Made by a program: the position numbers and the translations under genes
The notes under the pieces: generated by a model
What the model was told of the DNA's origin: nothing
What the model saw: the letters and a program-made list of their open reading frames with translations, nothing else
Database searches by the model: none
In this document: piece by piece, positions 25,967 through 34,473 of the stretch
Layout of the letters: every line of letters starts with the position of its first letter
Position numbering within the stretch: position 1 is the stretch's first letter
Assembly: GCA_964235605.1 (NCBI GenBank)
Contig: CAXSCR010000004.1
Location: 112,559-176,558 of the forward strand
Length of the DNA: 64,000 nt
Origin: DATCRE01 sp964235605
GTDB taxonomy: Bacteria; Bacteroidota; Bacteroidia; Cytophagales; Cyclobacteriaceae
Direction: 5' to 3'

Positions 25967-26555
25967 CGTAATCATACAAGGTGGAGGAGGTCATGCCAAA
26001 GTAGTGGCAGATTGCTTACTGGCGCAAGGAAAAAAGGTGCTCGGTTTTGTTGATTCAAAAAATGCGGGGAGTCTTTTAGGTATTTCGCAATATAAAATAA
26101 GCGCAGAACCGGCTTTACATATAATTGCCATAGGTGATAACAGGATAAGGAAAAAAATTAGTCTGGAGCTTGTCGGAGATTTTATAAATGCCATTCATCC
26201 TTCTGTGATTATTTCAACTTTTGCACAAATTGGTGCAGGCAATATGATTCTTCATCGGGCGGTTATTCAGGCTTCTTCTTCTTTAGGCAATCATATAATA
26301 ATTAACACAGGTGCGCAGATAGATCATGACTGTATAATAAACGACTATGTACATATTGCACCACGCGGAGTGTTATGTGGAAACGTTTCTGTGGGGGAGG
26401 GAGCATTGGTAGGAGCAGGCGCAATTATAACGCCTGGAAAGAAAATTGGTGCATGGGCAATTGTTGGCGCAGGCGCGATTGTTATAAGTGATGTTCCTGA
26501 TTTTGCTGTCGTGGTGGGAAATCCAGCAAGAATCATTAAGTATAATAGCATATGA
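25953..26555 (+). CDS. NeuD/PglD-family sugar acetyltransferase, first of two
   Basis: I place the start at GTG 25953, 14 nt before the PglC stop (an upstream GTG at 25923 is possible). The protein has the two-part NeuD layout: a nucleotide-sugar-binding half with VIIQGGGGHAKVVADCL, then a left-handed beta-helix with GAQIDHDCIINDYVHIAPRG, whose His follows the PglD catalytic pattern, ending FAVVVGNPARIIKY. PglD acetylates the 4-amino group of UDP-2-acetamido-4-amino-trideoxyglucose using acetyl-CoA. A second, different copy follows with 4-nt overlap; one may serve bacillosamine synthesis and the other the legionaminic (LegH) step, but sequence does not say which. Confidence 0.83.
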   Translation: MEIDNVIIQGGGGHAKVVADCLLAQGKKVLGFVDSKNAGSLLGISQYKISAEPALHIIAIGDNRIRKKISLELVGDFINAIHPSVIISTFAQIGAGNMILHRAVIQASSSLGNHIIINTGAQIDHDCIINDYVHIAPRGVLCGNVSVGEGALVGAGAIITPGKKIGAWAIVGAGAIVISDVPDFAVVVGNPARIIKYNSI

Positions 26556-27181
26556 AGATGCCGTTATATATATATGGTGCAGGAGGATTAGGTCGGGAGG
26601 TGCTATCTTTAATTCGCATCTTACCAGAGTGGGAACCTGTTGGTTTTATTGATGATGGCGTAATGAAAGACGTACTTGTAAACGGCATCCCTATATTAGG
26701 TGGAAGTGAAATTGTATCGTTACTCCCTTCTGGATCTCATCTTATCATTGCCATTGGAGATCCGTTATCAAAAGCAAACATTGTTAAAATGATTATTGGT
26801 AATATTTTATACCCAACATTGATTCATCCCCGGGCGATTTTGCAGGATATATCAACGATAGAGGTAGGCGAAGGAAGCATTATTACAGCAGGTTGTGTAC
26901 TCACAACGAATATCAAAATTGGGAATCATGTACTAATTAACATTAATGCTACTATAGGGCACGATACGAAGATCGGAAATTGTTGCTCTATCATGCCTGG
27001 TGTAAATATCGCCGGAGGCGTCACCATAGATGATTGTGTTCTCATTGGCTCTGGTGCTAACATAATTAATCATGTTGATATAAAACATAGCGCACGTGTT
27101 GGTATGGGGGCTGTGGTAATACGTAATGTAGCTGCCGGGATAACAGTTGCAGGTGTACCCGCTAAACCAATACGGTTATGA
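26552..27181 (+). CDS. NeuD/PglD-family sugar acetyltransferase, second of two
   Basis: A 209-residue paralogue of the preceding gene with the same order of parts: LYIYGAGGLGREVLSLIRIL at the N-terminus, IDDGVMKDVLVNGIPILGG, LIIAIGDPLSKANIV, then hexapeptide repeats with INATIGHDTKIGNCCSIMPG (candidate catalytic His) and ITVAGVPAKPIRL at the end. It is typical in length for PglD/NeuD. Overlaps of 4 nt on both sides place it tightly between the other acetyltransferase and the exosortase gene. It acetylates an amino or hydroxyl group on a nucleotide sugar; which sugar is inferred only from the mixed Leg and Pgl gene context. Confidence 0.84.
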   Translation: MKMPLYIYGAGGLGREVLSLIRILPEWEPVGFIDDGVMKDVLVNGIPILGGSEIVSLLPSGSHLIIAIGDPLSKANIVKMIIGNILYPTLIHPRAILQDISTIEVGEGSIITAGCVLTTNIKIGNHVLININATIGHDTKIGNCCSIMPGVNIAGGVTIDDCVLIGSGANIINHVDIKHSARVGMGAVVIRNVAAGITVAGVPAKPIRL

Positions 27182-27717
27182 CAATAGTTACGTTAAAAGA
27201 ATTTAAACCTACAATTTTATTCCTTGCTAAATTTCTAGGCATCTACCTAATTGGTAATTTGATCTACGGCCTATACATCACCGCCTATGAGCCGAGTCCT
27301 GATCCGGTTACCCGGTGGGTAACAACCCAGGTATCTACTGTGTTGTCTGTAAGCGGATGGGACACCGACGTTCAAAGCAGCATTAGAAAACCTACCAGCA
27401 ATCTTGTTTATGAAGACAAAGCCATTTTAGCAGTTTATGAAGGATGTAATGGGATAAATATTGTTATTATTTTCATTGCATTTATTTTTGCTTTTAGTCC
27501 GATTACCAAGTGCATCCTTTGGTTTGTCCCTATGGGATTGTTTATAATCCATCTGTCAAATTTGGTGCGTATCATTTTGCTCTTTTTTGTTGTTACCCAT
27601 CGTCCCGAATGGATGTATTACACGCACAAATATTTCTTTACGGCGATCTTATATATCATCATTTTTTTTCTTTGGATAGGGTGGGTGGAAAAATTTTCAT
27701 TCAGAAAAAATGAATGA
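27178..27717 (+). CDS. xrtF: Exosortase, XrtF type
   Basis: A 179-residue polytopic membrane protein with the three exosortase catalytic residues in the proper order: Cys90 in YEGCNGINI, Arg131 in SNLVRIILLFF and His150 in YTHKYFF. Its short length, without the EpsI domain of proteobacterial EpsH types, fits the Bacteroidota XrtF group. Exosortases are transpeptidase-like proteins that process C-terminal sorting tails of exported proteins and are encoded with exopolysaccharide genes. The 4-nt overlap with an acetyltransferase gene ties it to the glycan operon. A candidate small substrate is encoded at 32141-32338. Confidence 0.88.
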   Translation: MTIVTLKEFKPTILFLAKFLGIYLIGNLIYGLYITAYEPSPDPVTRWVTTQVSTVLSVSGWDTDVQSSIRKPTSNLVYEDKAILAVYEGCNGINIVIIFIAFIFAFSPITKCILWFVPMGLFIIHLSNLVRIILLFFVVTHRPEWMYYTHKYFFTAILYIIIFFLWIGWVEKFSFRKNE

Positions 27718-28117
27718 GCCATTGAGGTATCGGATTATTGTAGGAGTTTTTTCAGCGTTAGGCTTATTTTTAATCTTTTTGTTTCAGCGAATAGACTACA
27801 CTGTAGGCATGTATACAACTGATAGTTATATCGTACGGTTTATTGTTAACAGATCAATCAGATTTTTACTTAACGATATGTTTGCAATAGGATTGATTTA
27901 TGCATTGTTTGAAGAAAAAAAGTATGTTATTTTTTCGCTTTGGGTTCAGATCTTCGGCTTATTATTTCTTCTGCTTCCCTATTTCGTTTTGAAATTATAT
28001 TTCCCCACTTACAACGGGCCATTAATTTCGTTTTTGCATCGCCTCATTTTAAACCCAACCTTGATTTTATTGCTGATTCCCGCCTTTTATTTTCAACGAC
28101 GAATAAGTCTATTGTAA
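27710..28117 (+). CDS. Exosortase F system-associated membrane protein
   Basis: The 135-residue protein has about four hydrophobic helices and overlaps xrtF by 8 nt. Its start is RYRIIVGVFSALGLFLIFLF, followed by RFIVNRSIRFLLNDMFAIGLIYALF and LLLPYFVLKLYFP, which I recognise as the small protein regularly encoded after XrtF in Bacteroidota. Its biochemical role is unknown; it may help the exosortase or its substrate in the membrane. It ends the tightly packed plus-strand operon, since the next gene begins about 215 nt later. Confidence 0.82.
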   Translation: MNEPLRYRIIVGVFSALGLFLIFLFQRIDYTVGMYTTDSYIVRFIVNRSIRFLLNDMFAIGLIYALFEEKKYVIFSLWVQIFGLLFLLLPYFVLKLYFPTYNGPLISFLHRLILNPTLILLLIPAFYFQRRISLL

Positions 28118-28331
28118 TCATTTACATATTTAATAAATGCTAACTGTTTATTGATGATAAATAATGCGCGATGAACTATTTGACATATCATGATGTAATT
28201 ACATAGCTTAGCTTGCAATTTAGTAAGGCATCCAACATCTCTGGCACAACTTGAAAAGTCGTTGAATTCAATGTAGGTTACAATCTGGAAATTTATGAAT
28301 TAATGTATATTTATGTCTAAATAAAGAAAGT

Positions 28332-31300
28332 ATGAGAATTGTACTGCTGTTATTTCTCTTTTTTACTTATTCTGCTAATGCTCAGTTTATTACAACGGGA
28401 TCGGGCGATTGGAATAACGGTGCGATATGGAATATGGGAACCCCTCCTAATTCGAGTTCTGGCTCTATCACGATTAATCATGCTGTCACAATACCCTCGG
28501 GATATAGCGTTACAATAGATCAGGTTACTTTAAATTCTTCTCTTGTAATATCTACCGGTGGCGTGGTAACTTTAACTGATGGTACGGGTGTAGATCTTAC
28601 GATCAGCAGTGGTTCATCTATTACTGTAAATGGTGAACTTATTCGCAATAATTTATCTACATTAAATCAGGTCGCGGGGTCTTCAATGAGTTTCGAAGCG
28701 GCATCAATTTATCGCCATCGATATACAACCACTGAGGGAATACCCCCTTTAGCTACGTGGAGTGCAACTTCCAATTTTTATTTGGAGGGTTATACCAGTA
28801 GTTCCGCAATTGATTTAACATCGTCTCAATGGACCCAATCGTATGGCAATTTTATTTATAACTGCACAGGCCAACGAAATTTGTTGAACGTTAATGGATT
28901 AATTACAAATATACAGCGTAATTTTTTGGTTCAAGGTACAGGCACTAATGTTTTACAACTCACAGATAGCGAAAATAATCGAACAATTTCTGTAGGTGGT
29001 AATTTAACCATATCAGGCACATCCCGCGTTAATTTCTCCGTTAATGGAACAGGCGGTATTATGAATTTAACTGGTAATTTAACCTACACCACAATAAGTT
29101 CTCTTGGCTCATACCTAACGAATACCGGCAGCTATACAGTAAATATTGCAGGCGATTTCTTTATGAACGCAGGAAATGGCCGCTTATTTATGGCCGGTGC
29201 ACTCGGCGGTACGGGTATAAGTACATTGAATTTATATCGAAACTTTACCCTGACATCCGGGCAAATTAGCGAGTCTGGTTCAAGCACGGCTAATGGTAAT
29301 ATACGTTTTGTTGGAAATGGTACTTTTTCCTATGTAAATACGGGAACAGTGATTAACCGAATAAATTATTTCATTGCATCAACAGTTATTTTGGATTTAT
29401 CAACCTATGGAATAATGTCCGGTACAAATAGTGCTTTCAGACTTGATGGAACTATTATATGTGGCTCATTGGAGCCAACAGGAGCTATAATAAATTCTAC
29501 AACGTTAGGTAACATCAGAACCTATTTTCCGTTGCGTGTTTATTCTTCGGGCTCTACAGTCATTTACAGAGGAACAAGTGCCCAGTCTATGGGCAACGGT
29601 CAACCATCAACAGCGGGTGTCACTACCATTTTGGATAACAGTGCCGGTGTAACCCAGGTTGCGTCTCCGGTAACTATCAATGGTACACTCCAATTGAAGA
29701 GCGGAATGTTTTTCATCAATGGCAATACGCTTAATTTAAATGGAGCGATTACTTATAATACAGGTATCCTTGGTGGTAATACCACCTCCGTACTAGCAAT
29801 AGGAGGAACGGCCGGGGGAGACTTTGGTAATCTAAATTTTGACCCGTCGAAGAATGCTTTAGGTACGCTTACTTTAAATCGAACAGGGGCAAACAGTTCA
29901 GTAACACTAATCAACTCACTTACCGTTGATTCGAAGCTCAATTTAACCAACGGATCATTTAACAATAATTCGCAGTTGACTGTAGCAGATGGAGCCGTTG
30001 TTACCAGATACGCCACTGCTTCGCTGCTCGGTAATAGATTAAATCACAATGTTGGAGATCTTTATGACTTGATATATCGTACATCGGGTGGTGTTGCTGT
30101 TAATTTTTTAATGGGATTGGAATTGCCAACCACTGCAGATGCACTGGCACTTAACAATTTAACTATTCGTACTGCTTTAGCTGCAGATATAGTTCAATTG
30201 CCTTATGATATTGTTATTAATGGTGATGTAACATTGAGTGCTGGTAAATTGCTTTCCAATACCTTTAACATAACAATGCGTGGAAATACATGGGCTGATA
30301 ATTCTGGAAATTTTATCGCCGGGTCTGGTTCAGTAAAATTCAGCGGAAATACTACTATCTTTGGAAGTAGTGTGGCATTCTTTTCAAATGTACAGTTGAC
30401 CTCCGGTAACTCACTAACCCTTGGCAGAAATACAAATTTCTCAGGTAATGTTGATTTCCAGGCAACAAGTAATTTTGATCCGTCTATCTACACTGTAACT
30501 TTAAATGGGACCACCCTTCAAACCATTTCTGCAAATGGCGCTAATTTTTTCAATTTAGATATTTCAAAAACCAGTGGCAATGTGCAATTGACCAGTAACA
30601 CGGGATTGACCGGTTTGTTTCGATTTGCCACACCAACTAAAAATTGTACGCTTCAATCCAATGGATTCCTTACATTGGTTTCTGCAAGCGATGCGGCAGG
30701 TTCGGGTACTGCTCAAATATACAGGTTACTTAGTGGAAACACTGTAACAGGAGATGTAACGGTACAACGATATATGAGTGGTGAGGGAAGAATTTACCGA
30801 TATCTATCTTCTCCGGTTACAAATGCAACGGTGGCTTCCTGGCAGGATGATTTTCCAATAACAGGGAGATTTACAGGGCATAGTAATAGTACGGGGTTAG
30901 TATGTGGAATGAATATTAAACCCAATGTTCCTTCACTCTTTTACTATAATGAAGCTACCCCAGGTGATGTTGAGGCTGGTTATATTGCGTATCCTACATC
31001 GGGAACAGCAGCGACTAATAGCCTACAGGTAGGCAAAGGGTACGCGGCATTTGTTAGAAACTGTGATGCACCAACGGTGGTGGATGTTACCGGACCTATA
31101 AATCAGGGTACAATTACCTTCCCTGTTACTTATACTAATAATGGTGATGCAACAGCTGATGGATATAACTTAATTGGAAATCCATTCCCATGTTCTATCG
31201 ATTGGGATTTGAGCGGGTGGACAAAAACAAGAATCTCACCTGTTATCTCTATACGTGACAATGGCAATGCCGGTATGATGCTGTATTGGGACGGTACAGC

Positions 31301-32111
31301 AGGTGGAATAGCAAATGGACATATTGCACCTGGTCAGGCATTCTGGGTTAGAGCTACGGCAGCCGCGCCGATTCTTAGGGTTACAGAGAATGCAAAGTCA
31401 ACCGCACCTAATCAATCTGCTGAGTTCTATAGAAAACCTCAAACAGAGGCTGTTGATTTTTTAACAATTTCATTAAGTGACGGAAAAATAAAAGACAAGG
31501 CTTTTGTAAAACTTAGATCACAATCTGAGGATACCTTAGATGATTGGGATGCTCCAAAAATTAACAATGATGTTTTTGACTTGTATGCAGTAAGCCAGGA
31601 TGGAATTGCAATGGCGATTGATTCACGGAAATCATTGGATAATACAACAATTATCCAATTAGGTATTCAGGATCTGGAACAAAAAACCTATACGCTATCA
31701 TTAGAAAATTATAGTGGTGATTTTAAAACCTATAGTTATGAATTGATTGATAATTATAAACACATTAGCAAACCTTTTACCGATCCTTATGCTTTTATCA
31801 TTGATAGTAATCCTGCTTCTTTTAGAAAGGATAGATTTAAAATCAGACTCATACCAAATACTGAAAATTCATTTAGCAATTTGAATTTAATTTATCCGAA
31901 TCCGGTAGATAGATTTGTTAACATAAATGGACATAACACCAATCTTGAAAATATTACAATTTCCGATAATCTAGGCAAAGTGATATCAACTGGTTTTGAT
32001 CGAGATGGTGACGTAATCGTCCTTGATTTGAAGGGATTTACTTCTGGTGTTTATACTTTGAGTTTGTTGAAGGACGGTGTTAAACAGACCTATAAAATTA
32101 TTAAGAAGTAA
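28332..32111 (+). CDS. Large T9SS-secreted surface protein with beta-helix-like body
   Basis: The protein has 1259 residues. A signal peptide (about residues 1-17, ending SANA before Q) is followed by a G8-like start (GSGDWNNGAIWNMGTPP), a long Gly/Asn/Ser/Thr-rich body to about residue 780 with repeated short strands suggestive of a beta-helix, then a segment around VTVQRYMSGEGRIYRYLSS that is common in Cytophagales secreted proteins. The last 75 residues (NLIYPNPVDRFVNINGH to YKIIKK) are a T9SS type A sorting domain, so the protein is exported to the surface. No catalytic domain was seen; an adhesin or matrix role is a guess. It is flanked by the exosortase pair and the possible exosortase substrate. 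Confidence 0.83.
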   Translation: MRIVLLLFLFFTYSANAQFITTGSGDWNNGAIWNMGTPPNSSSGSITINHAVTIPSGYSVTIDQVTLNSSLVISTGGVVTLTDGTGVDLTISSGSSITVNGELIRNNLSTLNQVAGSSMSFEAASIYRHRYTTTEGIPPLATWSATSNFYLEGYTSSSAIDLTSSQWTQSYGNFIYNCTGQRNLLNVNGLITNIQRNFLVQGTGTNVLQLTDSENNRTISVGGNLTISGTSRVNFSVNGTGGIMNLTGNLTYTTISSLGSYLTNTGSYTVNIAGDFFMNAGNGRLFMAGALGGTGISTLNLYRNFTLTSGQISESGSSTANGNIRFVGNGTFSYVNTGTVINRINYFIASTVILDLSTYGIMSGTNSAFRLDGTIICGSLEPTGAIINSTTLGNIRTYFPLRVYSSGSTVIYRGTSAQSMGNGQPSTAGVTTILDNSAGVTQVASPVTINGTLQLKSGMFFINGNTLNLNGAITYNTGILGGNTTSVLAIGGTAGGDFGNLNFDPSKNALGTLTLNRTGANSSVTLINSLTVDSKLNLTNGSFNNNSQLTVADGAVVTRYATASLLGNRLNHNVGDLYDLIYRTSGGVAVNFLMGLELPTTADALALNNLTIRTALAADIVQLPYDIVINGDVTLSAGKLLSNTFNITMRGNTWADNSGNFIAGSGSVKFSGNTTIFGSSVAFFSNVQLTSGNSLTLGRNTNFSGNVDFQATSNFDPSIYTVTLNGTTLQTISANGANFFNLDISKTSGNVQLTSNTGLTGLFRFATPTKNCTLQSNGFLTLVSASDAAGSGTAQIYRLLSGNTVTGDVTVQRYMSGEGRIYRYLSSPVTNATVASWQDDFPITGRFTGHSNSTGLVCGMNIKPNVPSLFYYNEATPGDVEAGYIAYPTSGTAATNSLQVGKGYAAFVRNCDAPTVVDVTGPINQGTITFPVTYTNNGDATADGYNLIGNPFPCSIDWDLSGWTKTRISPVISIRDNGNAGMMLYWDGTAGGIANGHIAPGQAFWVRATAAAPILRVTENAKSTAPNQSAEFYRKPQTEAVDFLTISLSDGKIKDKAFVKLRSQSEDTLDDWDAPKINNDVFDLYAVSQDGIAMAIDSRKSLDNTTIIQLGIQDLEQKTYTLSLENYSGDFKTYSYELIDNYKHISKPFTDPYAFIIDSNPASFRKDRFKIRLIPNTENSFSNLNLIYPNPVDRFVNINGHNTNLENITISDNLGKVISTGFDRDGDVIVLDLKGFTSGVYTLSLLKDGVKQTYKIIKK

Positions 32112-32140
32112 AACCATAGTCGTTCTGCGCTAGCCTCGTT

Positions 32141-32338
32141 ATGAATAAATTATTAAATACATTAATTATCATATTATACATAATTTCGATTTCAACTGTA
32201 GTTTTAGCTCAGCCTGGAGATCCAGCTTTAGGTGATCCCGATAACGCAGTTCCTATTCCTGGTATTATATACCTCATTGCAGGTGGCCTAATTCTTGGGT
32301 TAAAAAAAATAATTGGTAATCAAAAAAAGTTACAATAG
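32141..32338 (+). CDS. Small secreted protein with VPIPG C-terminal sorting tail, candidate exosortase substrate
   Basis: The product is only 65 residues. It has a signal peptide (about 1-23, ending VVLAQ), a short acidic linker PGDPALGDPDNA, the tripartite tail VPIPG, a hydrophobic segment IIYLIAGGLILGL and a terminal KKIIGNQKK. This motif, helix and basic end layout is that of PEP-CTERM-like signals; in Bacteroidota related short proteins with a VPIDGG-type motif are called PID-CTERM. The presence of xrtF 4.4 kb upstream makes it a likely substrate. The stop overlaps the GTG of the PglF-like gene by one base, so it is also coupled to glycan genes. Processing by XrtF is inferred. Confidence 0.72.
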   Translation: MNKLLNTLIIILYIISISTVVLAQPGDPALGDPDNAVPIPGIIYLIAGGLILGLKKIIGNQKKLQ

Positions 32339-34236
32339 TGATTTCCAAGCTTGTTAATAAGCTTACAATTTTACCCCGTTGGGTAATTATCGTTATTGAT
32401 ATTCTTGTTGTATACGGAGCGGGTTTATTGGGGTATTTACTCCGGTTCAATTTCGAAATACTTCAGGTGCGGCGCTTTCATGCTACCGCTGGAACGATCA
32501 TCATCTCAGGATGCTTTTTACTTTCCACACTCATCACCAAAAGTTATGCGGGTATTGTCCGTTACACCGGCATGGATGATGGTTTCCGTGTTTTGCGCAC
32601 TAATTTTATCAGCCTGCTTCTATTATGTTTTGTTAATCTAGTATACTTCTACAACACCGGTAGAAACTTAATTCCATACTCTGTTCTTCTAATCTTTTTC
32701 TTCATATCTTATTTGGGATTATTTTATTATCGATTACTCGTTAAAAGCTTGTTTTCTTATTACAAAACCCAACATGTAAATGAACGGCGGGTATTGATCT
32801 TCGGCGCCGGCCAGTCAGGCAGTGTAACCAAACAAGTTTTGGATTCTGATTATCTTAAGAGTTATAAAGTGGTTGCTTTTGTTGATGACGACCCAAAGAA
32901 AATCGGTAAAATGATTAATGGCGCGCCTATTTTAGCTGCAAAAAAACTATCTGTACTTCTCCAGGATTTCAATATCCAGGAGGTTATTATTTCGGTTATT
33001 GATTTACCCTTTGAACGAAAAAATGATATTGTTGATGAATGCCTAAAATACCATGTTAAGGTACGCTCTGTTCCACCTGTAGAAAAGTGGGTGAAAGGTG
33101 AATTAAAAGCATCACAGATCCGTGAAATAAAAATTGAAGATCTATTGGGACGCGATACTATTTTGATTGTGAATGAATCACTGCAACATGAATTGATGGG
33201 TAAATCAATTTGTATTACCGGTGCTGCAGGATCTATTGGTAGCGAGTTGGCAAGACAAGTAATTCAATACAACCCAAGGAAATTGATTTTAATTGATCAG
33301 GCTGAATCACCACTTTATTTTCTACAGCGTGAGTTGGTATCTTCAAGTCGAACAGGCGATGTCATTACCTATGTAGCCGATATATGCAATGAACAACGAA
33401 TGCGTCATATCTTTGAAAGCGACAAGCCTGAGATTATTTTTCACGCTGCGGCCTATAAGCACGTGCCACTCATGGAAACCAATCCGGTAGAGGCTGTCTT
33501 TGTGAATATTATGGGCACCAGGAGACTCGCTGATCTCGCTAAAGATTATAAGGTTAAAAAGTTTGTGATGATTTCTACAGACAAGGCTGTTAATCCAACC
33601 AACGTTATGGGCTGCACCAAGCGTATCGCAGAGATCTACGTACAGGCTTTAAACAATTACATTGAACGAATTGGCATCGGAGAGACCACATTTGTTACAA
33701 CGCGCTTCGGTAATGTGCTAGGATCAAATGGATCTGTTATTCCCATATTTAAAAGCCAAATTGAAAACGGCGGCCCCATTACCGTTACTCACCCTGACAT
33801 TACCAGATATTTTATGACAATCCCTGAGGCATGTCAGCTGGTCATTGAGGCTGGTGTCATGGCACAGGGAGGAGAGATATTTATTTTCGACATGGGTAAA
33901 CCTGTGCGTATTCATGATCTAGCAAAGAAAATGATTAAGCTTTCCGATAAAGAATTGGGCCGTGATATTGAAATTGTTTTTACGGGTCTTCGAGAAGGTG
34001 AGAAGCTATTTGAAGAGCTTCTGAACAACAGAGAAAATACAATTCCCACCCACCATGAAAAGATTCTAAAGGCCAAGGTACAGCAATATCATTACGAAGA
34101 AATAGCGAGGTACCTCGGTTTGCTTGAAGACCTCATGGAGGATAAAAATGAACTAAAAATGGTTGCTTTAATGAAAGAAATCGTACCTGAGTTTAAAAGT
34201 AACTACTCCCGATTCGAAATTTTAGATATGCAATAA
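32338..34236 (+). CDS. pglF: Membrane-anchored nucleotide-sugar 4,6-dehydratase, PglF/WbpM-like
   Basis: The 632-residue protein starts at GTG 32338, sharing one base with the previous stop. Four N-terminal hydrophobic helices (about residues 10-140) precede a CoA-binding-like Rossmann domain (VLIFGAGQSGSVTKQVL) and a catalytic SDR domain with ITGAAGSIGSELARQ (about residue 292), AAYKHVPLMETNP and MISTDKAVNPTNVMG. This three-part layout is that of PglF, WbpM and CapD. These convert UDP-GlcNAc to the 4-keto-6-deoxy sugar, the first step to diacetylbacillosamine. The PglE-like aminotransferase follows after about 235 nt. Confidence 0.87.
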   Translation: MISKLVNKLTILPRWVIIVIDILVVYGAGLLGYLLRFNFEILQVRRFHATAGTIIISGCFLLSTLITKSYAGIVRYTGMDDGFRVLRTNFISLLLLCFVNLVYFYNTGRNLIPYSVLLIFFFISYLGLFYYRLLVKSLFSYYKTQHVNERRVLIFGAGQSGSVTKQVLDSDYLKSYKVVAFVDDDPKKIGKMINGAPILAAKKLSVLLQDFNIQEVIISVIDLPFERKNDIVDECLKYHVKVRSVPPVEKWVKGELKASQIREIKIEDLLGRDTILIVNESLQHELMGKSICITGAAGSIGSELARQVIQYNPRKLILIDQAESPLYFLQRELVSSSRTGDVITYVADICNEQRMRHIFESDKPEIIFHAAAYKHVPLMETNPVEAVFVNIMGTRRLADLAKDYKVKKFVMISTDKAVNPTNVMGCTKRIAEIYVQALNNYIERIGIGETTFVTTRFGNVLGSNGSVIPIFKSQIENGGPITVTHPDITRYFMTIPEACQLVIEAGVMAQGGEIFIFDMGKPVRIHDLAKKMIKLSDKELGRDIEIVFTGLREGEKLFEELLNNRENTIPTHHEKILKAKVQQYHYEEIARYLGLLEDLMEDKNELKMVALMKEIVPEFKSNYSRFEILDMQ

Positions 34237-34473
34237 CCGTGTCCAATCTTCCATCATTAACGATAATTGATACCGAATTTATTTTTTTATCTTGGATCAA
34301 ATTTGTTAATCATATTTTCTATTCAAAGATGATTTTGTGTCATTCTTTGTAGGGTAACCTATAAGACACGTTATCCCTTAGTTTTATAGCATAAATGCGA
34401 TTAGCTAATATCTTACAGAATGAGTCCCAAAAGTAAATTGTAATTTTTAACATACATTCCCTTGTCTCAATTT

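Noticed and set aside
34237..34473. Promoter search upstream of the PglE-like gene
   Set aside because: TTG triplets are present but no TAnnTTTG element at the proper distance; not supported enough to report.
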